Positions 21,773 through 34,215 of a stretch of 64,000 nt of DNA are shown in pieces (positions within the stretch are counted from its first letter, which is position 1; each line of letters opens with the position of its first letter). The stretch is taken from NCBI RefSeq assembly GCF_026212465.1, contig NC_080056.1, positions 15,923,319-15,987,318 on the forward strand, in the 5' to 3' direction. The position numbers and the translations under genes were made by a program. The notes under the pieces were generated by a model. The model did not search any database, was not told the DNA's origin, and worked only from the letters and a program-made list of their open reading frames with translations. This stretch comes from Amaranthus tricolor (Eukaryota; Streptophyta; Magnoliopsida; Caryophyllales; Amaranthaceae).

Positions 21773-24700
21773 TCATCTCTTTCTGCCACCACGCTCCCTC
21801 AAAGAAAGTGTCAACGTCTCACCATCTCCAATATTGTAATACGCGAGTTTCAGATTGTCCTTGAGAAAACCAGCCTTTCCACTTAACTTCTGTTTGTTCG
21901 CTGGAAGTTGAATCTCCCCAGACACTTTTTCTTTCAGGCTACCAACAGTTTCACTTAGAGACATGGTAATTTCCAAAACCTGCCCCTTCAAGTTTCCTTC
22001 ATCAACATTGGGAACCGATATGTTGATCCTAACAGGTCCCTGAGAGAAGAAAATTTATCAGAAGAGTTGGCTCCAAAAAATGTAAAATAATTTAAATTTG
22101 AATAATTAAATCAAGACCCAGTTAAAAAACCTAGACCCATTAGACCCAACGAATCTAGGTCTGAGTCCAAAATTTTCAAATCCTAAGGATCCGAATTTGG
22201 GCATGGGTCCACCAAAAATTAAAGGGTCTAGGTCAGGGACGGAGTCTAGTTGGACCTGACCTTCATACGACCCATGACCATTCCTAGTCAGATGAGGAAG
22301 AAAACGTCATGCAGTTACTTTATATATTCCCAAACCTAACACTAATTCTTATTTTCCTATATTACATCTTCACTTATGGGCTGAGCCCATTAATATTGGG
22401 TTCAATTTTTCATACTAGTAGTACTAAACATATCACGTGTTCCTTACTTCTTCGTTTTCCTTTTGTCTTTTCTTTCCATGTTTTATCTCTCATTTATTTT
22501 TTCTCTTTTTTACTCAACTCCTTTTATTTTGTAGTATATAACATTTCATCGATTTAATGTCATAAGTGGCTCTCACCTAGGGTAGGTTTTGGGAGTGTCG
22601 AATGTACACAACCTGACACTAATTATACACTTAATATTTATTAACAAATAGGTAGTTTTCAATTAACCCTTGGTAGCAAACATCATGTGCAACTTCACAT
22701 ATATAAGATTGGTCTTCTTTTTGTGTTTTGAGGTTAATATTAGTTAAGTTGGGCACTCAATGGTAGTCATGGTGTAAAAAAGGGATTGTGAAACCCACAA
22801 ATATGGTACACCATGAGACACAAAGTCCCTAAATGTTTTTCCTTCTTTGGAACTTCCTTTTGTGTTTCAAGGAGTGCCATATTTGCTAGTATATGAAACT
22901 GATTTTCATTAACTCTCATCCATCCAAAAGAAGGCTGGTCTCTACTAGCTTCATATTTTCATTTTCATACTAATAAATGCACTAGAGTTTATTGGAATTA
23001 AGATAACACAAGACACAAACACCAGTAAGGATTATTCAATTGCCAATGGGGTGAGGTAGGGGGGATGATTCTTCCATAAAGAGAATAACAGAAACAAGTT
23101 TACCATCCTACTCTGAGTTTGCCTGATAGGGATGACAGCCAAAAAGTAGTTTGCGAAAAGTGTAGAAACTAAAACAAAAAATTCTACAGATTGCGCATTG
23201 CCTTTTACTTCAGCTATCAGACAGGTTACTACAGTGCTGACTGTGTATGAAACGATTTACATGATCTATAGAAATGCTAGATATTGTTCAATTCACTACC
23301 TTCAATCGTGCTTCGCACATTTACATCCTCATTATTAGCAATTTCTTAACTAATTTTAGTGTGTAATACCAAGTATAAGGAAGAAAAAAATAATTTGGGA
23401 TTTGTTTTCCTCGCAATCACTCAAAATATAGTTCCAGAGCAGATCAAGATCCACCAATCTATAGATTCAATTACACACAAAACAAGCAGTGCTAGTATGA
23501 AAAAGACGGACTACAGTGAATGCATTTAAAAAAAAAGCTCCAAAGGATGCGACAGGGATATAGTAAGTACCTAGCAAGAAAAGCACTACAATGTGAAAAT
23601 TAAGACTATGGCGAGAAAACAAAAACCATACCGGATGTTGAGCAAGGAACTGCTCTTCTGGAATCAGTGTGGAGTCATCCAGCTTCTGTCTCTTAGGCTC
23701 TGGTTCCTCGGGAAGTGGAGGAGGAGCTTCCTCTGGGGGTGGTGGCGGAGGAGGAGGCATTGCTTGAGGCATAGATAGAGGTGGTGCAGGAGGCATACCA
23801 TGTGGTGGAATAGGTGTAAAGGGCCGATGACCACCCAAGGGTGTGAATTGAGACACATGAGGTGGTAAACCAGGCTGGTTCATTGACCCATGTAGATGCA
23901 TTGGTGGTCGATTCATCATCATATGCTGCTGGCCAGGAACCATTTGCATAGGAGGTGGCGGTGGAGGAACCATTTGATTTAAAGGGCGGGGTGGAGGAGG
24001 TGCCATAAGTCCAGCAGAGTTTGGAGCTGAATACTGCATATTGCTGATTGGAACGCGAGGCATATTCACAGCCAAATTAGCTGGGGGAGGAAGTGGACGA
24101 ATCATAGGGACTACAGGTCTCAAAGGAGGAGCAGCTGGACCAGGGAAAGGCCTTCCTTCATTGTTATTGACCTCATTCTGATCCTCCCCACCCATACTCT
24201 GAGACATGGCCTGATTTGCAGTGCGGCCAATACTTCCTGTATGACCATCCCATATGACTTGCTTAGGCTGCTCATCTTTTTTCTTCTCTATTTCAGCTTT
24301 AACAGCATTGGATACTTCTTCCTCTGTGGTTCCAAAGATATCAGGACGAGTACGTGCTAGTCCTACAATATTTCTCGAAATTTCATCATCATGAGCAAGG
24401 GTTGTTTCCCGTATCTTGGCAAACATCCTCTCCTTTTGTTCCTTGAATTTTGGATCGATGAGGGAAATCCTCATGTGTTCAGACATCTCATTTATAGGTA
24501 TTAGTTCACCAGTAATTGGAGAAACCATAAACTTTGTTGGGTCTCTTTCAGCAGGAGTTCTTTCTTCGGGTCGTTTCCAATTCTTCACTATTCTCATCGG
24601 AGGCTCATCTTCATCCATAGCAGCCTTGACCTCATCTTTCTTTTCTTCTCCATTCTCCTCAAGGCTAGCAGCCTGCATACCCTCTTGAACAAGCTGCATC

Positions 24701-25773
24701 TCTTCCACATCCATTTCCATCTCTACTTCCTTTCCAGTCTCAATAATTTCCTCTTCATCCTTGGTGGAGATCTTGCTCCTCCTTATGACTTCTTCTAGAG
24801 TCATTGGGACAGGCAGCGCCTCATCTTCATCATCTGCAAAGTCAATTGTTTCAACCACTACAAAATCGTGCCAATCAATCATAGCCATCTGGATTCTCTC
24901 CTGCTCAATTTCATTTTCAGCTTTCTGTCTGGCTTGCTCCTGCGATTTTTCCCACTCAAGTCGATGCAAACAACGCTCAAGGACAGTAGTCCGGTCAACA
25001 ACACTCTTCCTTAGTTTTTCCGTTAAACCCTTTGGAGGCATCAGGACCTTAGAATAAGCATCAGCAAGAGCAGTGAAGAACATAAACATGCTATGTGTAG
25101 GTTTTAAGAAATGAAACTGTGGATTGTTCATCTCTCGACTAGTAAGACCTGTCAAGAAAGACTTTCCATTCCTAGCAACAAATTGAGCAGTAAGCTTGAT
25201 AATATCCAATTCCTCCCCTGTAATCCCCTCTGGCAGCCTCACAGTATATTGCTCAGCCTCGGGAGGTTCAAGGACCTTACGAACAGTTCTAAATTGTGCC
25301 GCAGGGTCAGGCTTCTCTGCTACAGCAGAAACACCATCAGTAGAGATAGCAGCATCAGTCTCTGAGGCAACTGAATCACCAGACTGAGAAGGTGGCTGTT
25401 GAGTCGAAGATTGATTTTGAGCGCGGAACTCAGATAACCGATGTTTATAATAAGCATTGTAAGGATCAGAAGCAGTAAGAAAGTTAAACTTTGCATTTCC
25501 TGCATTGTTGGCAATAATCCTCTTCTCAAACTCTGGTCCATTTTTGGCCACAAATTGTGCTGTCTTATCCACAATGTTTCTAATATCAGGCGGAGGGTGG
25601 ATCATTCCAATGGTTTTTGTATGTGTCGCCACTGAATTTGGTTTGCTAGCTTTATTTTGATCTTCCACATCTTTCTTCTCATCATCAGAAGGCAACTGAG
25701 CAGGCGGAATTGGGCCAAGATCCCCATCTTCCGGCGGGGCTGGAAGCGGCAGTATTGGTAATGTGCCCAGCAT
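21773..25773 (-). CDS. SF3A1: Splicing factor 3A subunit 1 (SF3A1/Prp21 homologue), two coding exons
   Basis: Exon 1 is 25773-23632 and exon 2 is 22039-21773, joined in phase (CATCCG|gtatgg ... ctctcag|GGACCT) for about 802 residues, close to other plant SF3A1 proteins. In order: a short Pro-rich start (MLGTLPILPLPAPPEDG); SURP/SWAP module 1 at about residues 62-108 (VDKTAQFVAKNG); SURP module 2 at about 190-240 (IIKLTAQFVARNG); a charged PRP21-like central region (DWHDFVVVETIDFADD); an acidic stretch; a long Pro/Met-rich linker; and a C-terminal ubiquitin-like domain in exon 2 (VRINISVPN to LSLRERGGRKR). SF3A1 is the scaffold of the SF3a trimer in nuclear U2 snRNP and acts in branch-site recognition. 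An in-frame ATG ten codons upstream exists. I chose the downstream Met because it matches the family's start. No lesion seen. Confidence 0.95.
22040..23631 (-). other. SF3A1 intron with a hAT-like remnant
   Basis: A 1.6-kb GT-AG intron. At about 22100-22295 it carries GGTCTAGGTC/GACCCA word repeats ending in ACCCATGACCATTCCTA, like the subterminal zone and right end of a hAT element. No left end or 8-bp duplication was found. The remainder is AT-rich with chance open frames (for example 22309-22557). Confidence 0.55.
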
Positions 25774-26638
25774 TTTGCAACCCCTCTTAACACCCACAAA
25801 CAAAATCTTAAACTAATCAAACAAACTGCAGAATAACCTATAAATTAGGGGGGAAAAGTATCCAGAGTTTCACTGCTGCACAAGCTATACCAAAGGATCT
25901 GGAATCTGGATCAATAAAATAAAAAATTTATTAGCTTTACGTCTCATAGTTGAGAAGCATATAAGGAATATATATCAAACTAGCACACACTATAAGTCTG
26001 TTTGGTAGTTCCAAACTTCCAATGCAAGCCACACTCACCAAGTCTTCACCTTCGAACTCTCATTTCACCTATATGTTTCATCATTTTATTAATTCTCAAA
26101 GAATTGTGGGTTATACGATGACCAAATCCGTACACTCTCAAAACAACATCCCTCCCCCCCCCCCCCCCCCCCCCCCCCCCAAGTCCCAAGTCCAAATTAG
26201 GGATTCAGGAAATTCTACTATAGATTAACCTACGAACTTCAAACAAAATTAGATCAAGAATAGAAAGTAACTAACCCATAATTAGGGGCAAATCCAGGAG
26301 GAAAAAAAATAACCTAAGTGATGTCGATAATTTAAAAAAATACTAGTAACATTAACAACATATGATTAAGATAATTCTGTGATAAGGGTAAAATAGTCTA
26401 TTAGTGAATTTTCTAAAAAAAGAATATTATGTAACCAATCTAGCAAATGACAAGTTTGTTAGGCTTGTTAGCTATAAATATAATGATGTAATAATTGGTT
26501 AGTGGCATCAATGAATATGAAATGAATTCATCCTCTCAAACTTATCTTCCTCTACTCTCTTATTTTTCTGTTATTTCTTCTTCCCTTTAACCCTTCTCTC
26601 CCTCTTAATCCTAATCTCCATTTTCATCTTATTAGCTA
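25774..26638 (-). promoter_or_regulatory. SF3A1 upstream region with a 27-bp poly-C tract
   Basis: Leader and promoter of SF3A1 must lie here, transcribed leftward. An uninterrupted run of about 27 C (26154-26180; G on the gene strand) lies some 380 bp upstream of the start codon. I see no clear TATA box, and the rest is ordinary AT-rich sequence. Confidence 0.4.
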
Positions 26639-27761
26639 GTAGGGAGCAAGGTTGTTAGGATCGCGATTCTATGCAAGATCGAAATCATCAGGTGGGATCG
26701 GATCGTAGGATCAGTCAATTCTACAAATTTGCAGAAATAACAAGTTTTATTATGACCATGTTTATTGTTTGATGATTTTCAATATAAAAAAGCACTAAAA
26801 ACACATTTTTCTTATAACATTGCTTAGTTTACTAGCTTCTTCATCATCATAATCGTTGTCAAAATACAAGTTTCAAAATAATGTCAACATATAATGTCAA
26901 ATACAAGTTTCAAAATAATCAAAATACATATTAAGTTCTACTACCCGGTGCATTTTTCCTCTTCTTATTAGAACTAGACATTCTGTTATGTTGATAAAAA
27001 TAGTACAATCAGCCCCTCAGCCCCTACGAATTAATCCCATATATCAATGTCTATTCAAGCCACAAAGGAAGTATACTTGTATCAAATGTTTCTTATTAAA
27101 CATGTATAGTATAAATCATCAAATTTAAACATCTATAATACTTGTATGATTGTATCAAACGTAGTCAGTAGCATACTAGCATCATAAATCAGAGATTAAA
27201 AATCATATAAAGCTTAATGCAACTCTTAATTTCCTTCATTTAAACTTTAATAAACTTTAAGGTGAAGAACGAACCACTGAGCACAAAAATACAAATTCGA
27301 CTGTGAGCAAAAATACAACTTTAATAAACATTTAATGGAGGGAGGGATCATGAATAAGTGACATGAAAGGCATTGATCTTTAGTGAAATAATCATCAAAT
27401 ACAAACTCAAATCAGAGATTAAACTTTAACGAAAATACAACTTAATTAAACTTTAACAAATAAGAGATTAAAAATCGATTATAGTAAGACTGTGAGCAAA
27501 TCATCAAATACAATACTCAAATACAAATTCAGCAATAGTCGACTGCGAGCAAATCAGATTAGAAAAACCAAAATAAATTCGACATTGGTCGACATTTGAG
27601 CACAAATAACAAAGAATAAAAAGATTCAAGGTGAAGAACGAACTTGAGATGGAGGATCTGCGTTGAAGACTGAAGATGATGAAGATGGAGGAGATGCCGC
27701 AGTGCCGAGTGCCGATTGTCGCCTACTGTGGTCTGTGAAGATGATGACGGTTTTAGGGTTA

Positions 27762-27789
<28 letters not shown>

Positions 27790-27803
<14 letters not shown>

Positions 27804-28090
27804 AACACTCTAATATGAAGATGGGAAAACGAAAGAAGGGAGGGTAAAATTAGGGTTTTTTTTTTTTTTTTTTGGGATTTTAGAAGATCAAGCAGTCAGC
27901 CCATATAAACATCGGGATCGGTTGGATCGTTTAACGGTCGCGATAGAGAGAGACTAAGACTCTAATATGAAGATGGGGAAACGAAAGAAGGAAGGGTAAA
28001 ATTAGGGTTTTTTTTGGGGGATTTTAGAAGATCAAGTAGTCAGCCCATATAAACATCGGGATCAGTTGGATCGTTTAACGGTCGCGATCC
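27790..28090. repeat. Tandem duplication of about 150 bp in the hAT left part
   Basis: Two copies of a unit starting GAGAGAGACTAAnACTCTAATATGA and ending TTTAACGGTCGCGAT, differing at a few bases and in the length of a T-run. A GA microsatellite (27769-27800) precedes it. Confidence 0.85.
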
Positions 28091-28122
28091 TGCTCTATTC
28101 CACACGATCCCACCGATCCTGA

Positions 28123-28366
28123 TAGCCCTTATAACACAATATTTTTAAAATGAATATTACACACTACTAATATATCACTAATTTAAAATTTCTTAGAGTC
28201 CGACTCAAAAAAAAATGCACGCATTTATTGGCTACCATGAAGTTACACAGCACATAATTGGAGATCAATCTTATTTAAGTACTTTGAAAACGTCAATAGA
28301 TAATGTTAAAACAAAAGAATTACACAAATGCAGATCTCAAAAGGGACTATGAACACAATACTTAAT
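28123..28366 (+). repeat. Left copy of a 244-bp direct repeat flanking the viral cluster
   Basis: Runs from TAGCCCTTATAACAC to ACAATACTTAAT and matches 43277-43521 at about 98 percent by eye. Its right end overlaps the start of viral sequence by TTAAT, a 5-bp microhomology. It is host or element DNA, not viral, and carries no open frame. Confidence 0.9.
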
Positions 28367-30060
28367 ATCCCGTTTTTTACATGGTTTTTATTGTTTTGTG
28401 AAAAACAAGGTATTGCTAATCCATATTCTCAAAATCACATATTTGTACAAACAAACTTCAAAAAAATTGGGTTTTAAAAGATGGACAAACAATTAGTTCA
28501 GTTCATCCACCATTACAAAATATTACTTTTCCCTATTATGACCGTGAAATAAAGGCTAGTCCTTTTAAAGAAGGAAGAGTAGATCAAACAGATAAAACTC
28601 CAAATGTCGAAGACATCATTAAACTTTATCATCAAAATAATTTTACAAATCAAATCCTTCATACCGTTGCTACACAAGTAGATCAACTTTCAAATAAGGT
28701 TGATAATTTGCAAAAAGAAACCTCTAGATCCATAGCCCCTAATACGATTGCATCATTAGGATCTGATAAGGTTTCTGCACCGCATTTCAAACCACCAGGA
28801 TTAACTATACCTATGACTCAAATGTTTGCAAAAAATAGTTTTACTTCATCTAACTCTAATTCTGCAGTGTTAGATAAAATTCAAAAACCGTTACAAAAAT
28901 TAGCAGATAGTCCAAGTCATATTAAGGTTTTGAGTAAATATCAAAGTTCAGTGATATCTTCTGATGAAGAAAATTCTGAGTTTGTAATCATTTTCAAAAG
29001 TTGCAAAGCAATTTCAAGAATCTGATAATGATCCTCGTCAGATTAATAAAATACGATCTTCTTGGAAGAGTATCCCTACAAAAAACTATTATCCTAGGCC
29101 TACTCCTGTTTATCTTCAATATGAAGAAAGGTTTACATTAACCTCCAAATCCTTTTCTCCAGATATGATCCATGAATGGAACATAGATGGAAAATCTGAT
29201 TATGAAATTCTTAATACTCTTCAAAATATAGGAATGGCTATTGTAGATTACAAAGCAAAACCTTTGGATGAACAAATAATTTTTGGTTTTATTATATCAG
29301 GTTTTACTGGGCAATTAAAAAACTGGTGGGATAATCTTCTCACTTTGCAAGACAGATTAGAAATTTTGAATCATGTTACCGACATCATGGATGATCAAGG
29401 AAATGTCTTTCAAAAATCTGACTGTTGTGATTTCTTAATCATAGTTATTGCCTTTCATTTTGTCGGTAACCCTACTCAAACTCTTTCTTCTGGAGAAACG
29501 ATTTTACAAAATTTACGTTGCCCAACTTTAAGTGACTATAGATGGTATAAAGATACCTTCTTTAGTTATGTTTTACAAAGACAAGATTGCAATCAAAGTT
29601 TTTGGAAAGAAAAATTTTTATCAGGACTACCAAAATTATTTGCTCAAAGAATTTTTAGAAAAATAGCTGAACATGATATAGATAAAGAACAAGCTCTTAA
29701 TAATACTACTTATGGAGGACTATTCGCTTTCATTAAAAAGAAAGGTCTTTCTTTATGTGAAGAACTCAAACTCCAAGCCAAATATACCTCTGAAAAGAAA
29801 CAATCTAGGAAAGAAATTGGATGTTTCTGTGAAGCATTTGGTATGGAAGCTATTAGAGCTCCCTCTACAAAAAGAAAATTAAAAAATAATTTTCTAAATT
29901 TTCAAAAGATAAAAATGAAAATTATTATCCTTCTTATTCTCGAAAGAAACGAGGAAAGAAAAATCTCGGAAATTTCCGAAAATTAAACAAAGCTTTCAAA
30001 ATCTTTTGTTATTCGTGTGGAAAACCTGGGCATAAAGCAAATGCTTATACCACAAAGAAA
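28367..30060 (+). pseudogene. Pararetrovirus coat protein region, block A
   Basis: Coat-type sequence in several frames: 28385-29025 carries LHTVATQVDQLSNKV, and 29165-29986 carries a GFTGQLKNWWDNL motif typical of the capsid. A Lys/Arg-rich tail and a zinc knuckle (CYSCGKPGH, about 30009-30035) follow. The last Cys of the CCHC box is replaced by Tyr. Frameshifts break the frame. The part up to 29412 is a third, more diverged coat copy (compare 36968-38265), with changes at scattered residues. Confidence 0.75.
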
Positions 30061-30792
30061 AAGATTCAAGAATTATTTATTAACGACTCTGAGCTAGGAG
30101 ATAAAATATCCAAAATATTATTACAAACTCCTGAGTCTACTTCTTCTTCTTCTTCTTCTTCTTCTTCAGAAAAGGAAGATGATGAAATTTTACAAATTAA
30201 TGATCAAACTTCTGATTCTGAATCTTCGATTTCTTCCTCTCCTATCAAATGCATTAATGCTTTAACATATAAAGAGAAAAATGTGGAATTTCTTTTTGAT
30301 CTCGTTGACAAAATCCAAGATAAAGAGATCAAAAGAGAAACCCTTTTGAAACTCAAAACTATGGTTTTGGGTGAAACATCTACCTCTAAAAACAAAGAAA
30401 GTATTCCAATTCCTCAAATTGAACCTTTCAATATTTCAAAATTATTAGAAAAATACTCTTCCAAAGAAATGACTTCAAAATTAATTCCTATAAAGAATCA
30501 AACTCTCTCGGTCAAAGATCTTCAACTTGAAATAAATAAAATCAAAGAAGACATCATTTCTATCAAAAATAGTTTAAAGCATTTAGAAATCAAAGATTTC
30601 GAACTTGAAACAAAATTATCTATTTTAGAAAACCCCATCTATAAAGAAAATCTTTCTTTGCGAAAAGAGAAAGTTAATGGAGATGATGATGATTTTATCA
30701 CCGTTATTAATAAAAATAATTTTCAAAAATGGTACGCACCAGTTACTTTTCAAATCGGTGATTTTCAAAAAAACCTATATAGCTTTAATTGA
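30061..30792 (+). pseudogene. Pararetrovirus linker with Ser/Asp-rich and coiled-coil segments, block A
   Basis: A serine run (30139-30165) and acidic stretch lead into a Lys/Glu-rich helical region (LQLEINKIKEDIISIKNSL). The frame ends at 30792 just after the start of the protease, where an A-run at about 30769 separates it from the protease frame. Both arms share this break. Confidence 0.65.
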
Positions 30793-32640
30793 TAGTGGAG
30801 CGGATCAGAACTGCTTAAGGGAAGGATTAGTCCCAACCAAATTTTATGAAAAAACAAAAACTCGGTTATATAGTGCAAATAGTTCACCCATGGATATTAA
30901 ATATAAAATTTCAGAAGGGAAGATCATAAATGAAAATTATAGTTTTACTAATACTTTCATTATTATTAATGATATTAAGGAAGAAATAATATTAGGTACT
31001 CCCTTTTTAACACAAATTTATCCTTTTTGGGTTGATGACAAAGGTGTTTATACAAGAATTTTAGGGAAACAATTATCATTTCCTTTTTTAAGTCCCATGT
31101 TACAAAAAGATATTAATTTATTACAAAATTCTTCAATAATACAAAGTATAAATTTAATAAAGCAAAAAGAATTTCAAATTTCCTCTTTAAAAGAAGAAAT
31201 TTCTTTTCAAAGAATTGAAGAACAATTACAACAATCAAAATTGCAACAAAATTTTTTTAATTTAGAAAATATTTTTAAATCAAAAGTTTGTGCTGATATT
31301 CCAAATGCCTTTTGGGATAGAAAAAGCCATATTGTCACATTGCCATATAAAAAGGATTTCTCTGAAAAAAATATTCCTACAAAAGCTAGACCCATCCAAA
31401 TGAATTCTGAGCATCTTGAATTCTGCAAGAAAGAAATTGAAACTCTTTTAGATAAAAAATTAATAATTCCATCCAAATCTCCTTGGAGATGTGCAGCATT
31501 TTATGTTATGAATGCAGCAGAAAAACAAAGAGGAGTTCCTAGATTAGTTATTAATTACAAACCTTTAAACAAAGTTCTTCAATGGATAAGATATCCAATC
31601 CCAAATAAATGAGATTTAATTAATCGCTTATATAAAGCCAAAATATTTTCAAAATTTGACATGAAATCTGGTTTCTAGCAAATACAAATTGCTAAAGAAG
31701 ATAGGTATAAAACTGCATTCACGGTACCATTTGGACATTATGAGTGGAATGTATTGCCTTTTGGACTTAAAAATGCCCCTTCTGAATTTCAACGTATAAT
31801 GAATGATATTGTTAATCAATTTTCTTCATTCATAATTGTTTATATAGATGATGTTTTAATTTTTTTTCTCATGATATTGATCAACATTTCAAACATTTAC
31901 ATATATTTCTAAACACTGTTGGAAAAAATGGTTTAGTAGTTTCTGCCACTAAAATGAAATTATTTCAAACAAAAATTAGATTTTTGGCACATGACATTTA
32001 TAAAGGAACAATCAAGCCAATTACAAGGTCTTTAGAATTTGCAAAAAAATTCCCTAACGAAATTAAAGACAAAACCCAGTTACAAAGATTTTTGGGATGT
32101 CTGAATTATATATCAGATTTTTTCCCAAAGCTCAGACAAATTTGAATGCCCCTCTTTCAAAGACTTCAAAAAAATCCGCCTCCCTGGTCAGAAATTCATA
32201 CTAAGACTATTATTGAATTAAAACAAAAAATCAAATCACTTCCATGTCTAGGCATTCCAAATCCATCTGCATTCATGATAGTAGAAACAGATGCATCAGA
32301 AATAGGATATGGTGGCATATTAAACAAAGAATAGATACAAAAGAACAATTAGTTAGATTTCATTCAGGTCTCTGGCTCGGACCACAAAAAAATTATTCTA
32401 CCATTAAAAAGGAAATTTTATCTATAGTACTATGCGTTTCAAAATTTCAAGATGATCTTTGCAACAAAATTTTTTTGATAAGGATCGACTGCAAATCTGC
32501 AAAAGAGGTTCTAGAAAAGGATGTCAAAAACATTGTTTCTAAACAAATTTTTACAAGATGGCAAGCAATTTTATCAGTATTTGATTTTCAAATAGAACAT
32601 ATTAGAGGCGAAAGTAACTCTCTCCCTGATTTCTTAACCA
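30772..32640 (+). pseudogene. Pararetrovirus protease, reverse transcriptase and RNase H, block A
   Basis: Aspartic protease (LIDSGADQNC, EIILGTPFL), then a reverse transcriptase with PWRCAAFYV, RLVINYKPLN, FDMKSGF, LPFGLKNAPSEFQR and the YIDD catalytic box at 31841-31852. A connection region (FLGCLNYI) and RNase H (ETDASEIGYGG, IDCKSAKEVL, RGESNSLPDFLTREFL) follow. In-frame stops lie at 31610, 31676, 32143 and 32332, and there is a frameshift after YIDD near 31862. No integrase follows. The enzyme set is that of Caulimoviridae. The copy cannot encode a working polyprotein. Confidence 0.85.
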
Positions 32641-32664
32641 GAGAATTTCTACAGGGACATCATA

Positions 32665-33975
32665 ATGCCAAGGAAGAAGAATCAGCAAGAAATACTCAAA
32701 GGGTTCCAGAGTTCAGATGATTACGAAATGGAACCAGATCCAAAACCAAACAAAACAGAACAAAATAAATTTTCATCCTCCAAAAATCTTCAAACTACTC
32801 TATCCATTTCAAACAAATTTACTCAACTAAGTGATTTTCACCCACTTCCATATTCACAAATTATTCAAGAGCCGAGCCTACTTCACAAAATATTATTCCA
32901 TATTCAAAACAAAAAGAACCAACTACAAAAATACCAACACAAAGCTTTACCAAATCTGCATACATTACAAAAACCGAAATAGAAAATGTATATCTCACTA
33001 ATTTTACAATTCCTCAAATCCCACAAATTATTCATTCAATCAATCAGAAAGCTTTTCCAAAAGGTTGCGAATGAATACCAGAAAATCGTTTTAAAACACA
33101 AAGGTTTTATGAATTTATTTTAGTAGATTCAAGCTCTGTTGAAATCCAACATATCAAGGATTCTTCAGAAAAAAATAATTTATTCAAAATGTATTTTTAA
33201 GAAAATTATTTCTTCTACAGAATGGGGAGACCCTTATGCAGAACGAATTTTTTCAAAAAGATTTTTCCCACAAAATTACTCATACTATGATTACAAAATG
33301 GCCTAGTATAGAGCATTTTTATTCAGACCATTTGATCATTCATGGTTTTTTATATTTGACAAATATTGTCCAAAGAAATATCCCATGTGGTTTTATCATT
33401 GGTGGTATTTATTTGGACCAACTCCTCAAATTTATCCAAAAGAATGCAATGAGGGTTTCACAACTTTTGTTGCCAATTCAAATTATCAAGCATATGAAAC
33501 TCCAGTCATGTTTCATGCAGAATTTAAAATTCCATGGATTCTATGTTGGAGTTACTGTCTCAAACAACACCTTCCACATCCATATCCATATTCATTAATA
33601 AGAGAATTCAAAATTAAACGGTGGGACAAATTTACCTTAGAAATTTGTTCAACAAAAAATGTTATCTCCTTTTTTCAAACCGGTATAAAAACGGAATACC
33701 AATCTCCATCAACCACCAACAAACCTTCACCCTCAAAAGCAACATCAAATTCAAACTCTCCTCAACACAATAAAAACCCCAAAGTAGAAAGTCCGAATTC
33801 AGAATCATTATCTAAAGTCCAGAAAGTCATTCTCAAAAAGATTCTTGAAGATCCACAATATGCAAAGAAAATATTATCAGAAGAATCCTATGATGAGATT
33901 TTATCGGAGTTCTCAAATGAGTCTTATGATCCAACATTTGGTGGCCCATTTTCTCAAGATCCATATGACTTTTAA
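32665..33975 (+). pseudogene. Pararetrovirus downstream ORF of unknown function, block A
   Basis: The frame opens with ATGCC inside the end of the RNase H frame (overlap in another phase) and begins with a polar Lys/Glu/Asp-rich segment (MPRKKNQQEILKGF). Stops and frameshifts follow. A highly aromatic domain (HSWFFIFDK, WFYHWWYLFGPTPQIYP, about 33330-33440) and a polar Ser/Pro/Asn-rich tail ending DPYDF come next. I know similar aromatic domains from plant-genome pararetrovirus polyproteins, but no function. An overlapping second ORF after RNase H is a feature described for florendoviruses. Confidence 0.55.
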
Positions 33976-34026
33976 TATTGAGTTCACAAAAGTTCAATTC
34001 AAATGTTCAACAACTCAAATTAATTC

Positions 34027-34215
34027 ATCCGGAAGCACAAATGTAAGCAATGACGTAATCAAAAGCATCTCCAACAGTAATTCAAAGCATCTTCAACAGT
34101 GAAGCATCTCCAACAGTAATTCAAAGCATCTTCAACAGTAAAGCATCTCCAACAATAATTCAAAGCATCTTCAACAGTAAAGCATCTTTAATAGTAATTC
34201 AAAGCATCTTCTACA
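34027..34215 (+). repeat. Tandem repeats in the viral intergenic region
   Basis: AGCATCTCCAACAGTAATTC and AGCATCTTCAACAGTAA alternate with a period of about 37 bp for four to five copies. The right arm has the mirror image at about 38535-38695. These are not CRISPR-like; spacers are part of the repeat. Confidence 0.85.

Noticed and set aside
22309..22557. 82-codon hydrophobic frame
   Set aside because: Lies in the SF3A1 intron, is T-rich, and has no homology that I recognise.
25774..25803. N-terminal extension of SF3A1 by ten codons
   Set aside because: Does not match the usual start of the family; the downstream Met begins the conserved segment.
34027..34215. CRISPR-like regular repeats
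   Set aside because: Spacers are conserved parts of the repeat unit and lie in a viral promoter region of a plant genome.
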